Below are positions 1 through 11,580 of a DNA stretch of 64,000 bases, piece after piece. Made by a program: the position numbers and the translations under genes. The notes under the pieces are model-generated. The model was not told the origin of the DNA and did no database searches. It saw only the letters and a list, made by a program, of their open reading frames with translations. The stretch is from Triplophysa rosa (lineage: Eukaryota; Chordata; Actinopteri; Cypriniformes; Nemacheilidae), in the NCBI RefSeq assembly GCF_024868665.1, contig NC_079900.1:21970164-22034163 (forward strand), in the 5' to 3' direction. Positions within the stretch are counted from its first letter, which is position 1, and each line of letters starts with the position of its first letter.

Positions 1-1072
1 CGCTGTGATATTTCATGAAAAAAAATCAGCATTGTGAGTTTTAATTTCACGGGGACTTTAATATCTAAGTTTGTTCCTTTAAAAACATGTACTGAAAGTG
101 AAAAGTTCCACTACATGTTACATTCAAGCCATTTATAAGGGCAGCATTTTTCCCTATTTCACGAGTTTGCATTAACATGTAATCAGATAATGATGACAAA
201 AGCCTGGTACCTTTCATCTGGCACAAAAAAAAGGTTTGCAATACACTAAAAACATGTCACTAAAAAAACATAAAGCTAGAAATACACGTAAATTCAAGAC
301 ATGGTAAACAACATCATTAAGTTTTCAAAATAAAAATACAAAATACTTTGCAGGTAAATTATTGTTTTGAACCTCTTTGTTCATGTTTGGTTACTTTCAG
401 ACACTCAGCATGAATAATTTCCAGGGCAAAATGATGAGGATGTGAACAGAATACTGTCTTTTCTCCTCCAGGAGTGAAGTTGTGCTCTCCATCATGCAAT
501 CAAATGTTTAGGAATTTACTGTTGTGCCTGCAGAAACAAAATAATAATATTGTGGAAGATGGATGCAGCTGTATATTTGTATGGACACCGTGCACCCACG
601 GGCCGCCCACAGTTCATTCACCTACCGTCTGATGTATATTGCACACCGAACTTGGAAACGACTTTCTTCATCTGGTAAGCGCTAATCTGATTGTCTAACT
701 TTACACAACTTCAGTCAGTCAGGACATATAGGATTTTATTGTACCGTATAGAGACTAACAATAGCACAGCATGTTCCATCTAAATGGCTTGTTTTGGGCC
801 AGTTTAAGCTCCCAAAGCCACTAGACTACCCCAGTCAAAGGTTTGGCTTTGTGAGACTACATTTAATTGCTGGAACTCTTGTATTAATCCATGTCAGACC
901 TTGCAGATGGTCAACAGTAGCTGGTGGACATACTGCCTGTTATTTCTGATGAAATCATTTTTTTATGCGAGACACACAAATGCTCTTTGATGCATCAGTA
1001 GTTTGCAAGTGCACATGAAACTTGTCCACTAAGGTAATTTCATTGAATTACTATAAACAAATTAAATAAACC
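1..1072. other. Gene-free AT-rich DNA
   Basis: No exon of a known family, RNA gene or clear transposon terminus is visible in this stretch. One short open frame ending at a splice-donor-like site (559-678) is listed separately. Confidence 0.5.
559..678 (+). other. Short open frame ending in a donor-like site, unknown
   Basis: A 39-codon frame opens with ATG at 559 and stops with TAA at 676. The stop lies inside a consensus donor (TCTG followed by GTAAGC, cut after 675), so the frame could be a short 5' coding exon whose stop is removed by splicing. Upstream, CTGCAG at about 527-532 could act as an acceptor. I recognise no protein family in the translation, and no partner exon is visible in the window. 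It may equally be chance; 40-codon frames are common in DNA of this composition. Confidence 0.12.
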
Positions 1073-1074
1073 TA

Positions 1075-1458
1075 CACTGTAAAAAAAATCCGTAAAAAAA
1101 TGACATTTTCTGTAAACAGGATAAACAGAAATATACCATAAAACATTTTTTCCCCTGTAAAATTATAGGACATAAACTAAATAGTTTTCCCCATTTTTCT
1201 TTTAAATTTGTTGTCTTCTGTAATTTTATAGTATTGGACAGTATTACAAAATAAACTTTAAAAAAAAAGAAATATTGTTTAATTACCGTAAAATAACGGA
1301 TTTTCACTGTAAAATCACATTTTCCCACTGTTTTTCTTTACTGTCTTTTTCTGTAATTTTACTTTATTTTGAATGTATTTCATAAACTAAATTAAAAATC
1401 TGTAAAAAACAGAATTCCGTTTTTGTTGAAATTTTACGTGGAATTTTTTTTTACAGTG
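1075..1458. mobile_element. Palindromic MITE with CACTGTAAAA termini
   Basis: The left end CACTGTAAAAAAAATCC is mirrored at the right end by TTTTTTTTACAGTG, and the element is flanked by TA on each side (1073-1074 and 1459-1460). The interior is AT-rich and built of variations on CTGTAAAATTAC, with no transposase. This is typical of non-autonomous elements in fish. The TA duplication suggests mobilisation by a Tc1/mariner-type transposase, but the family is not certain. Confidence 0.65.
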
Positions 1459-1460
1459 TA

Positions 1461-2055
1461 TTTTTATCAACCTGCGTGAACTTTCTTTAAAAGTCTCTTT
1501 TGTGTTCCACATAACAAAAAGGTCTGATTCTTACACAGCTTTCCTCTCCTGGGACACTGAAACATTAGTACTTTTTTCTTTTCTGATCAGCAAACTGAAT
1601 TGTATAGTGAAGTGTAATTGAAGTATAATGGCTATTATCTTGGCAGAATTAAAGACGACTCCCAGCATTTAAGCGCAGGGAAACACAACTCCTTCTGTTC
1701 TGTATGTTCTCAGGCCTGTGGTTGGAAAAGGCTTTTAGTAGAAGGGCGTCCGTCTCTCCTGGGTCCGGGTGGAACACGTGAAAGTCGATACCCACACGCG
1801 AACTTCAGCACTAACCAGAATCGAGAGAACAACAGTCCAATAACAACACAAGTGAGCCAGACTGAAACCTGCCAGCAAACACACAGACACACACACCACA
1901 GCTGTGCACTTAGACACACATTGAAATGATTGCGGCTTTATTATTAGGCTGACAAAGCAGATTGCCTTTCAAAACTTTCTGCGGATAAAGAATTCGAAGA
2001 GGTAACACTTGAAAATAATTATGAGACTTTAAAATTCAAAGCTGTTTGAATTTAT
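1461..2055. other. Gene-free stretch
   Basis: Nothing recognised. The longest frames here overlap on both strands and look like chance. A short CA-rich run lies at about 1878-1900. Confidence 0.45.
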
Positions 2056-2277
2056 TTCTTCTGAAGAACACAAATGAAGACATTTTGAAGAATGCTGGAA
2101 ACCAAAAAAACAACGATCGTGTCCATACAAAAGATGTTTGGATGTTTGGTAACCAACATTCCTCAAAATATCGTCTTATGTGTTCTGCAGATTAAAGAAA
2201 GTCCTACATGTTTGAAATGACACAAGGATGAATAAATGATGAAATCATTTTCATTTTTAAGTGAACTACCCCTTTAA
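2056..2277. mobile_element. Diverged Angel-like palindromic element, 5' part lost
   Basis: The stretch contains GAAGACATTTTGAAGAATG, ATTCCTCAAAATATC, TGTGTTCTGCAG and the terminal GTGAACTACCCCTTTAA. These match the right part of the better-preserved copy at 3564-3877. The left terminus AAAGGGATAGTTCACCC is missing, so this is a truncated, older copy. Confidence 0.6.
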
Positions 2278-3563
2278 TTTTTAAGACTGCTCACCAAAGC
2301 AATGACTATAGTAAGCTGTAGATATTAAAGTATACTACAGTACTTTTCGCGCAGGCACCATTCACCATTTTGTACGTTAAAGAATAGCTTGAACAGCAAC
2401 TTTTTTATTTCAGACAGAAAATAACAGAGGGTTAGAATTACATGGATGTATGTAAGTCAATAATAAAAATGTAGATTTTTATGTTGAACTATTTCTTTAA
2501 CAATCCCTCCCTCACTCACGCACAGCAACCTGAGAGCTCTGAGAAAATCTTATAAAGCAGTATAATAAAGAATTCGATTAAACGCCATCTCCCCCACCCC
2601 CCGTACATGCTCACTTACTGATGTTTCTAAATCTAATACTTTCTGGACCTCCGTCCCACAGGGCCTACCAGCTTTGAGAAGAGCAGTGCGTGCAGTGCCA
2701 CACAGTCTTTCTGGCAGGAGATTAGCCATTATGATGAAAGGAACGGTCGGATTCAACACAGTCGAGATCCCTCATAAGCTCACGAGAATGACTTTGCAGC
2801 TTTCCGGCAGATGTTGATAAACTGATAAAGTGTCTGTCCGGGGAACACGAGAGGACGGGGGATTTGTTTGCTCAGGGACGTCCCAACACCTAATCCCTTC
2901 TTTTTGTATGTAAACTTTATTTTCGAGTTGTTTACACGTGTCATTTGAGAGTTTGCGCATACGTACGGAAAAAGAGTTCTGTGTGTTCTTTTTGATTTAA
3001 TGCTGGCGTGAAGAACAGCCTGTCCTCTCTGAACAGAACTCTCATTTCCACGGTGTTCCTCTGAGACACGGCTTTGTATTGTGACCGGGAAAAAATCAGA
3101 AAGTTGAGCTGTTTGTGCACTCTCGCATGCATAAAAGCATGTAGTCAACGCTACATACAGTACAAAAACATTCACATCAAGTGCTCTGGTCGCGAGATTA
3201 AGTATGTAACTTCTAGGAGAAAGTGCACAGAGGTATTTTTATTGGCCTGGATGGAAAGAAAGTCGTGTTTTTAGAGGGTTTTATTACGGTGTCGAAACAC
3301 TAAAGACGTTTGAGGAAAAACAAAATCACACTTTAACATTTTATATGAGACTGTATATTTCACATGGAGTTTTGTTTCTGAAATAATAACTGAAGTACTT
3401 ATTGCTTTTGTACAGACAGAAAGTCTACTCATTTTTCAGATTTGTTTACTATGTCAATTTATTATTGTGGCATAATCCATTTCATGTAATACCGATTTGT
3501 AAAAAAAATTTTTTTTAATTGTGATTGGTTGCTTTACGTGGCAATCAAGTACTTGCTTTCTTC
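2278..3563. other. Gene-free stretch
   Basis: The part at about 2765-3110 is less AT-rich and has frames up to 131 codons, but these overlap on both strands, lack splice-site logic and resemble nothing known. No repeat boundaries are visible. Confidence 0.4.
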
Positions 3564-3877
3564 TTAAAGGGATAGTTCACCCAAAAATGAAAATTCTGTC
3601 ATCATTTACTCAACCTCTTGTCATTTCAAACCTTTATGGCTTTCTTTCTTCCGCAGAACACGAAAGGAGATATTTTGAAGAAAGTTGGTAAGCGGACAAC
3701 ACTGCCCCCCATTCACTTCTATTGTAACCAATGCAAGTGAATGGGGCCCGTTGACAACATTCTTCAAAATTTCTTCTTTTGTGTTCTGTGGTAGAAAGAA
3801 AGTCATTCAGGTTTGAAATGACAAGAGGTTGAGTAAATGATGACAGAATTTTCATTTTGGGGTGAACTGCCCCTTTA
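3564..3877. mobile_element. Angel-like palindromic MITE
   Basis: The ends are TTAAAGGGATAGTTCACCC and its near-reverse complement GGGTGAACTGCCCCTTTA. The interior folds back along most of its length: ATTTTGAAGAAAGTTGG pairs with the mirrored CAACATTCTTCAAAATTTC. This is the cyprinid family described as Angel; the name is from memory of the family. Other copies lie at 2056, 21940, 39140 and 52545. Confidence 0.75.
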
Positions 3878-4079
3878 CGGCAGTTCCTGGCTCGTTGGCA
3901 CATGTAAGAAGTCTGGGAATGTAAGACTACGTACTAATCCTTTTCCTCAGAATTTCACTTTGAAAGTGTAAAACTGAAAGAAAAAGGGAAATATTGGAAT
4001 GATTCGTCTACGGTATTACAACATTCCCCTTTTCCTCAGAAGTAAGAGCTGTCCCTCCCTTTTAACACTACCTTGTTTA

Positions 4080-4560
4080 TCTGGAGTTTGCTTTTCCCCA
4101 GCTGATCTGTACTGCATATCACTGTATAAACAGAGCTTTTTTTTAGCTAACCATCCTTATATCCCTCTCATAGCTGTGGCTTTGGGAGAACTTATAGGTA
4201 ATCCATGCATCAGGAAGTATGCAGGTGAACACATGCAGGGAATACGATCTGTGTCTGGACAGGCCCGCTGTCCCCCTCAGGGACCTGTGAATGCCTGTTT
4301 GCTCCCATCATACACCTGTGGAAAACAGCTCTGGCATTCCAGATGATCCGTCTGTCTTCCTGATCAAACACAGAGCATATAATTACAGGAGCTGATGTCA
4401 GTCAGCAGCATTGTCTCCGTCAATGCTTCTCGTTTGTCAATATGTTATCTCGGCTTCAGACAGGACCTAATAGCCTTTCCACGTCTCAAGCTTTACTCCG
4501 ATTAGTTTACAATTTATGGAAGTCAGAGGGCACGATTGAGGATCCGACAGTTGTATTTAT
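4080..4560. promoter_or_regulatory. Candidate conserved non-coding element
   Basis: This block has mixed composition, unlike the AT-rich repeats around it. It has dense motif-like words, including CACCTGTGG (E-box), GGCATTCCAG (TEAD-like) and TGATGTCAGTCAGC, and no repeat boundaries. The reading frames do not suggest coding. Calling it regulatory is inference from composition only. Confidence 0.2.
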
Positions 4561-4644
4561 TTTAATTGACTGGCTTGGTGATAAATGTGTTGCCTGTGTG
4601 TGATGTATGGATGTAAAATAAGAACAGAAAATACATTCAATATA

Positions 4645-4766
4645 ATACACTCTTAAAAATAAAGGTGCTTCACGACGCCATAGAACCTTTTTCGTCTAAA
4701 TGGTTCCTTAAAGAACCTTCAACATCTGGAGAACCTTTCTGTTTCTTTCTTTTTAAAGAACCTACG
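4645..4766. repeat. AAAGAACCTTC-type dispersed repeat
   Basis: The stretch begins ACACTCTTAAAAATAAAGG and contains TAGAACCTTTTT, AAAGAACCTTC and AAAGAACCTACG, partly in inverted orientation. It shares its core vocabulary with the tandem units at 33.4-34.9 kb. No transposase is present. Confidence 0.5.
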
Positions 4767-5135
4767 AAATGTACAAAAAAATATATTTAATATGAATGAT
4801 GATAAAAAAATGAAAATACAGCATTATAAGAGTAAAAAATTGAGATCAAAATTTAGTACAGAAATTAAATGATAGCACTACGAGAGTAGAAACAAGAAAA
4901 TAAAGTTAATGCTGAAAATAAAGTTGTAGCACGGAAGTTAAAACAAAACAAAAATGAGAATTAAGGTACGAAAATAAATTTGAAACATTATGTGAGTAAT
5001 ATTTGAGTATATATACTGTATGAGAATAAGGTTAAAATTGAGAACAAAGTTGAGAAAAATATATAATAATTATGAGGATAGTTGTAGCATTATTGTTTTG
5101 TGATAAATGATATAATTGTGAGACAACAAAATCAT
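4767..5135. other. A-rich low-complexity stretch
   Basis: A-rich, T-poor sequence with loosely repeated GAAAATAAAGTT and GAGAATAA words, probably a decayed tandem or poly-A derived repeat. No gene is present. Confidence 0.5.
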
Positions 5136-5518
5136 AAATATCTACTCTAGTGGTGAGTTTGCGAATTGCAGCCAATGGCTCACTTCAGTCCACCCCTCCC
5201 TTTCGAAGCACTAAGGTGGCTGACACAGAACTAAGATGTTGTCACATTTTCGCTTGTTTGCTGAAGGAGATAACGTATTTATGAAATGCGCTCTTTACAG
5301 CAGTTTGTCCATTAAGGGCTACTGTAGAAACAACATGGTGAATTCTATGTAAGGAGACCCGCGGTGTATGTAAATAGAAATGGCTCATTCAAAGATAATA
5401 AAAGCATAACGCTTCATTATGTAAGGTCTTTATACACCTCTGAAGACATCGTTATGTTTATTATAATGCATTTCTGTCAATAGATTTTTTTTTAAATAAA
5501 TACACACTGGACCTTTAA
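5136..5518 (-). repeat. Dispersed repeat ending ACACTGGACCTTTAA, copy A
   Basis: This is the reverse-orientation relative of 14621-14963. Shared words are CACCCCTCCCTTT, GAAGCACTA, GAGATAACGTATTTATGAAATG, CATTATGTAAGGTCTTTATA and ACACTGGACCTTTAA. The other copy has AAAGGTCCA and TGGACCTTT at its two ends, so the family has short terminal inverted repeats; the left one is not clear here. No protein is encoded. Confidence 0.65.
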
Positions 5519-7282
5519 CCCAATAAGTAGCTGATTTTGAACACAAGAACTCACCACACAAGAGAAAAATGGCACAGTATGGGTTGAACAATGTTATCAT
5601 TGATTTGATTACTGAACATGATTTTGTTATGTGTGGCACTGTATGATTCATTTCAGATTTGCCCATTTCTAAATGGTCACATTAAAAGCAGTTCATGGCT
5701 GGAATAAGCAGTAAAGTGTATCAAACTTCAAGGCAAAAGTCAAAAGTCTGTCTGCGAGAGACTAATCAATATAAAAAATCAATTTCTGCCTTAAGTCCAG
5801 CCGAAGAGCTTCTGGACAGCAGCACGTCTTTATAATGACCAATTACAGCTGTCTCTAATAGCTTTCTATAGACTGTAAGTGCTCATATAAACTTTACAAT
5901 CCCTTCTTTGCTCATCCAGTGATGTATAACAAACCATTTTACAGACTTGCTGTCAATTGAGCAGTCTGCAGTATGCACGAGCGCGCACACATATAAACGG
6001 CCTCTGGGTGGTGATAACAGCTGTAATGATTGTGTCCACACCCGTTTGTCCAGTCCTTGAAGCCGCTCCAGCTGTTTGTGGGAAAAGCGTTGCAATCTTT
6101 CATCCGCATGTCATTGTGTTTAAACCCCAAAAGCACTTGCTGCTGACAGATTTAATGCTATTCTCCTATTGACATAAGTGTTACACAACAACATCTCCCA
6201 CTCCATGAGCAACAACACTGAATACGTCTTTCTTTAATACAGTGAGAGGAAAATATTAAAGCACAAAAACACAGATTCATTCAATGGGAAACTCATAATG
6301 TTTTATTAACAAAGTTTGGGAGGAGCATGTGCGGATAACTAACCCTTACAAATAGACAAGACGTCTTACCTGCCTTCTCTCTACTTTTTCGCAGCATCCC
6401 TCCTCCACTCTGACTCCTCACCATCAGCCCGGGGGCCTCTCCCTAGACAAGGGGCGGGTGCTCTGAGTTCGGGAGGAATTACCGAGCTCGGAGCTCCCTC
6501 CCCGGGACAGCACGCCAAATACGCATATTATCCATACCACTGTATTATCTGTGAGGCGAACTCGTGAAATATCATTTTGTGAGGGATAATAATAAAGTCT
6601 TGATAATAATAAAATCATGCAAATTCTGCTCTATATAACAGATTCTCACAAGCCAGACTTTAGAGTAAAAAACTGTTGGTTCATCTGTAACAGAGCTCAT
6701 TTAAATTCTCTTCATTCTCTTCTGCAGACAACACAAAGGACATTAGCGTAAACTGTGTCTTGACATGTTAGTTTCACTCCATCTCGAAGTGAAGTGCACT
6801 GAATATTTCAAAGACATAACTTACTTAAGACCAAAGTGGAATCGACTGTTGCTTCATTGAGGAATTGGCTGGCAAGCTATGAAACACAAGCTTGGCCTTT
6901 GCAGTTTTATAAAGGCATGATGCCATGAAACCTCACATTTATTTCAACAGCTTGCTAACTTGTAAACACTACATTGAGAATCATATAATTACTAAAAATT
7001 TTCAGAAGTTTAGAGTATGCATACAGAAAACCGAAGCAACCCTACTTAAAATTTCAATTTCTTTAAAGCGCATGTAACACACACAGTTTCTGCCAATCTC
7101 ATATTAATCTTGAGTACCTATAGAGTAGTATTGCATACTTCGTATCTTCGAAGAGTCTTTAGTTTGATCACATTTATAAAATACAGATACAGCTGTTCGA
7201 TTATTTTCGAAAACAGGCGAGCCCCGAACGCGTGCAGGGGAGGCAGGACTACAGCACAAGCACACAATACATTGTCGCATGA
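5519..7282. other. Gene-free stretch
   Basis: No exon or RNA gene was recognised. A GC-rich patch at about 6395-6520 is rich in CCGGG and GGAGC words and may be part of an unassigned repeat. The rest is AT-rich. Confidence 0.4.
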
Positions 7283-7430
7283 TCCCTTCATATAACATAT
7301 ACAGTATCATATATCCCCTTCATATAACATATACAGTATCATATATCCCCTTCATATAACATATACAGTATCATATATCCCCTTCATATAACATATACAG
7401 TATCATATATCCCCTTCATATAACATTCAT
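7283..7430. repeat. 32-bp tandem repeat, about 4.5 units
   Basis: The unit begins CCCCTTCATATAACATATAC and continues AGTATCATATAT. Unit starts are at 7315, 7347, 7379 and 7411, an exact 32-bp spacing. The first unit (from 7283) lacks one C, and the last is truncated into ATAACATTCATC. The units are almost identical, which indicates recent expansion. Confidence 0.9.
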
Positions 7431-8897
7431 CACCGAAATGCAGTGAACAAACAAACACAGCTAAACTTCGTGAACGCAGTGCTCTCTCTCTTGCTCCAGC
7501 TGGTTGACATGTGCGCATGCTCCTTCTCTCGCTCTCCCTGGTTGACACGTGGGTGTGCTCTTTCATCTCGCTCGTGGGTTGACGCGTGGGCGTGCTTTTC
7601 CGGGAGAATTGTCCAATAAGGGACTATTTCGTAAGGGAATTTCAAGATCTACATTTTTTTTCGGAAACCTATACGAACGTCATATTTCCAACTTGTTTTT
7701 TGACAAGTTGACCATGAAGCCAGCACGTTTAATAGTGTAAAGAAGTCAGAATGCATGAAACACTGTGGCACCCCACCTTTAAAGTGCAACGATCCATTTA
7801 CGTGCTATTTTAATTTGATCTTTACACACACATTTATGCAAGAGTTTTGAGCCTTAAGGGCATACTACATTCGAAATCGAAAAACGACCATCTGTGACCT
7901 GATTTCAACAAAATCTGGTCCAAACAACAATTATTTTCACTAGTTCGCCAAAGCAAACCGAACAGAACTCTCCGGGAAAGTTCGTGTTGGGCTGTAAACA
8001 CCCTCGAGCCAACATTGGTCCATGGCCATTACGTAATAGGTGGGTGTGTTATGTAGCGCCGCCTGGTCTGTGGGAAATAACGCGTCATTTTATTTGCATA
8101 CGTCATGTAAACCCCGCCTCCAGAAACAAAGGGGTGTTGGATTGTTCGAAAACACTATACCGTCTCACAACGTTTTCGAGCTTCGTTTTACCCCCAAACG
8201 CAGAACGAAAGCGCAATTCGCCTGGACTATTCCGAGCCCTTTAACGTTCAGACCCGACAAACACACAGCTTGCTATCTCTTTAAGTACAAGACCTTGTCT
8301 GTCTCGTAGATAAGGTGTTTTATTCATTTAGCTAAATGACAGTTCTAGATGGACAAACATGTTGTTTCCCTTGAAATTCCTACCTGTCTGCCTTATCTGC
8401 AAAAGTGTTGTATGTCTCTCTCGCGTGACGTTGTTAACAACACATGTAACCTTGACACTGTGTCACTGAAGAACACACTGAGGTGAAAAGCCACTCTTGA
8501 GCATATTGTTTAACATGGACACAATGAAAGAAACTAATACTTTGGCGCCATGATGGATTAGATAACAGTCTTTGTTATTGTTTTGGTCATTATTACAGTA
8601 CATTAACAACAAAATGGAGAAAAAAAAACACCTGTTGACTTACAGTTAACTTGAAATAAATCTATTTTATTTCAATAATCTTAAATACTGATTGAAACTT
8701 AGAAAAAATTAGAATAATTTATAGATTTTATATCTGAGAATGTATTGGACTATAAAAGCATGTGTTGAAGGGATTGAAAAAGTAAAAAAAAACAGTGACT
8801 TGCCAGTGTACTGGGCATTATGTATTTGTACACCTTAGGCTTCGCTAACCTTGCATGCTCCCCCTAGAGGAAGATATCTGTATTACACTGAAAAATG
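7431..8897. other. Gene-free stretch with a CpG-containing block
   Basis: The part from about 7960 to 8260 is richer in CpG (CGCGTCATT, ACGTCATG, AACGCAGAACGAAAG) and has GC-box and CCAAT-like words. It could be a repeat-derived promoter-like piece. No coding exon is evident: open frames occur in two registers and match nothing I know. Confidence 0.35.
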
Positions 8898-9405
8898 TTA
8901 AAGGGGTCCGATTTTGCCTCTTCAAGTCTTTATGTTTATGATGTGCTAAACAATAGGTGTTCATGTTTTGATTTTCAAAAAATGCTTTATATATTACATA
9001 TTTCACCTGTGTTTTACTCCGTCATCTCGATTCTCAGAAAACGCTGTTGATTTCCTGGTTCCATGAAGTCCCTCCTTCCGAAACGCTCTGATTGGTCAAG
9101 CTGAGCCAGTGTTTTGTGATTGGTCTACCGCTTAGAGTGTGGGTTGAGATGTCCCGCCCATTACCCTATCCGTGTTCCAGGGGGCATGGTCAATGTAAAT
9201 TTTGGGATTCATGATGTCACTAACATTGAATTCGTAGTCCCAACGAGCCATTCATTGTAGTCTATAAAAAGTGATTTCTGTTAATAAAAATATCGTCCTT
9301 TTCTGTGAACTTTGAGCGTTGCGACTTGGCAGATGTTGTTTATGCTCAAACTATACTACTCACTAAATAAATGTAAAGTGAAATTCCATCAGACCTCCCG
9401 TTTAA
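8898..9405. repeat. Dispersed about 510-bp repeat with paired ATTGG boxes, copy A
   Basis: The stretch runs from TTAAAGGGGTCCGATT to ATCAGACCTCCCGTTTAA, so the ends form a short imperfect inverted repeat. The interior has CTCTGATTGGTCAAGCTGAG, GTGATTGGTCTACC, ATGTCCCGCCCATTACCC and GTTGTTTATGCTCAAAC. The same sequence occurs in reverse orientation at 40544-41067 (and 53949-54472). No protein is encoded. It is probably a non-autonomous transposon. Confidence 0.75.
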
Positions 9406-9539
9406 AATGACTTCATGCTGTAACGCCTAGAGTGATTTAATTCAAGTCGAAATTACATAACTAAATTGTTACAAAAAACTAAAAGAGACTTATCTTGCAA
9501 GTGTGTTTATATATTTTGATCAGTTCATGTGTTGGCTGA

Positions 9540-10514
9540 GGCCTGTTGCACAAAGCCAGTTTCAGTTTTAGCCAAGTAAGTTCACGTTTAGCTAGAGTAT
9601 ACTCTGAGTTGTCTGGCTGAAGAAGGTGGATTGGTTTTGAGCGGGTTTCGTCAGCATGGTACCCAATGCTACACAGCTAACCTGCTCCGGAGCAGGTTTT
9701 ATTCTTGGTTAAAGATCGCAAACCAAAACTGGACCAATCAGCTTTGAGAAAAGTGACGTATATCTGACGCAGCGAAGCCACTGCCTTCTTATCTCTCGCT
9801 CCAAATAAAAAAAAAGTTCAGCGATAGGATGTTAGAGGGAAAATCTTTTGCTGCTAATTTATAGTATTTATTGATTATAATGATGTATACTTCATATAAC
9901 TCATATAATCATTACATGAGTTGATAATAAATATTATAATAAAACTTTATAAAAATGTATATTTATATTATACAAATATTTAATATTTTTAACATAGCAT
10001 TCAAATTAATATAACTATATAGGTATACATACAAGCTTCAGTATATAAATCTTTTTAAAGTTACAAAGCGTATGTGTTTTCTTTTGACCTTTTTGTAAAC
10101 CTATTTACATTATTTAAATTCAGTTGATTCACTTGCATGGATATACTCAGTAGCTGCCTTCTAAAACTTTCACAGCGGCAATGTTTATTCCTGCCTTGCA
10201 AATGTGTTTCAATTCACAAGATTTTTTCATAATGATCTCTTCATTTTCAACAGAGAAGTTAAATTGCGCTGACACTCGTAAGAAGTCAAACTGATGATGC
10301 TTTCTATGTTCCGTGTGATTGGCTGTTTGCCGCACGTGTCACACTTTCAGGTGCATGCGCCTCGTGAACTCTGGATCAAACCTGAGTTGACAAAGAATAT
10401 TTATCAACCAAGCGTTGCGCAACAGCTGAACCTGATCTAAACCAGATTGGGTTTGTCAAATCTAAACTTACTGTACATCTCCGAGTTTGTTCGTTTCGCT
10501 TTGTGCAACAGGTC
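9540..10514. mobile_element. Non-autonomous element with GGCCTGTTGCACAAAGC ends
   Basis: The left end GGCCTGTTGCACAAAGC is mirrored at the right by GCTTTGTGCAACAGGTC. The interior near each end continues the pairing loosely (AACCTGCTCCGG on the left, CTGAACCTGATCTAAACC on the right). The middle is AT-rich and has no transposase. A related but different element with GGCCTGTAGCACGAAG ends lies at 61049-62028. Confidence 0.65.
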
Positions 10515-10929
10515 TCTGGTCATCAAACCCTATGGACAGCAATATGTCATGTTGACTTTATTTTAGCGAAACATTCTGAGTGCACATGAAGATTTTATTT
10601 GCAAAAAGTCATGTTTTTATTGTCATCATGCGTTTATTGTGTTGATCTTGATCAAAACAACTGAACTGCAGTTTGATTGACATTACTTGGAATGCACAAA
10701 AAGCAGGATTTTTGAACATTTTTAAAAACAGACGTATCTGTTTTTGTAAATGAACTCTTCAAACATTTGGGCTTTTTTAATGAGAAAATTGGTCTCAAGA
10801 ACTGTTTAAAATGTGAGAACTGTGTAGATGTCTACACGGTTCTGAATGTTCCAATGATAAACCAAGTCAACTTTTGTTGACACAGGAGTATGACGCAGGA
10901 GTTTAAATCTGATGATATTCGACACGTGC
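10515..10929. other. Gene-free stretch
   Basis: AT-rich DNA with no recognised feature. Confidence 0.45.
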
Positions 10930-11580
10930 CTGCCGTGGGTATGTTCTCTCAGGTATGACAGGTGTGCAGGTGCTGTACGTGTCTGAGGGGAACACAAGCA
11001 CCAGAGATATCCCCAGCACATCTGATTTCCATCTTCAGCCGCAACTTCCGCCCACAGGGGCATCCGGCTATTTTGGAACACGCTTTGTTTTTTTGCTTGT
11101 CGAAGCATGGTTGACCTTGGTGCAGTCCCTACGGTCGTCCTCAATGGGAAGAGACTGAGATATTTAGTCATCAGTGTTCTCAAGTCAGCCCAGTTAATGT
11201 CTTTCATGGGCCTGACTCGGAACACAATGTTCTGGTTGGGGAGCGGTAATGACCGCTGCCACTGCGTTCTCCACTTTCATTACCGGGATAAATGGAGCAA
11301 TGCGCTGCGTATCAGAGAAACGAACAAGGCTGGAACTGCTGAATATAAACAGCCAATTAATCCAGGCTAATTCTATTAGGAATTGAGCTGGCGTCACGCG
11401 GGGTTGAAGGCGTGGGCCGCCGAGCGTGCCGAGAACACTGCTGATACCATACGCCGGGTTTCATGCGGCTCATTTTTGCTGCTGCTGAGCCTTAGCCTTT
11501 TCCCCGAGCAGATTAACGCCGCCGTCATAAGCTGCGGCGAGAGCACAAATAAAATTTTGGGATTTATGAGGTAGTTTTAG
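10930..11580. promoter_or_regulatory. Candidate conserved non-coding block
   Basis: This is a GC-balanced block in AT-rich surroundings with no repeat termini. It has homeodomain- and enhancer-like words (GCCAATTAATCC, CAGATTAACGCCGCC, AACACAATGTTCTGG) and ends in CACAAATAAAATTTTGGG. The frames through it are mutually overlapping on both strands and show no family resemblance. It lies about 5 kb beyond the putative 3' end of the phosphatase gene. The regulatory role is inference from composition. Confidence 0.25.

Noticed and set aside
7283..7430. CRISPR-like array
   Set aside because: Units are directly adjacent with no unique spacers, in a vertebrate genome; it is a tandem repeat.
10806..11225. 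139-codon minus-strand frame
   Set aside because: Two plus-strand frames overlap it and the translation resembles nothing known. A non-coding element is at least as likely.
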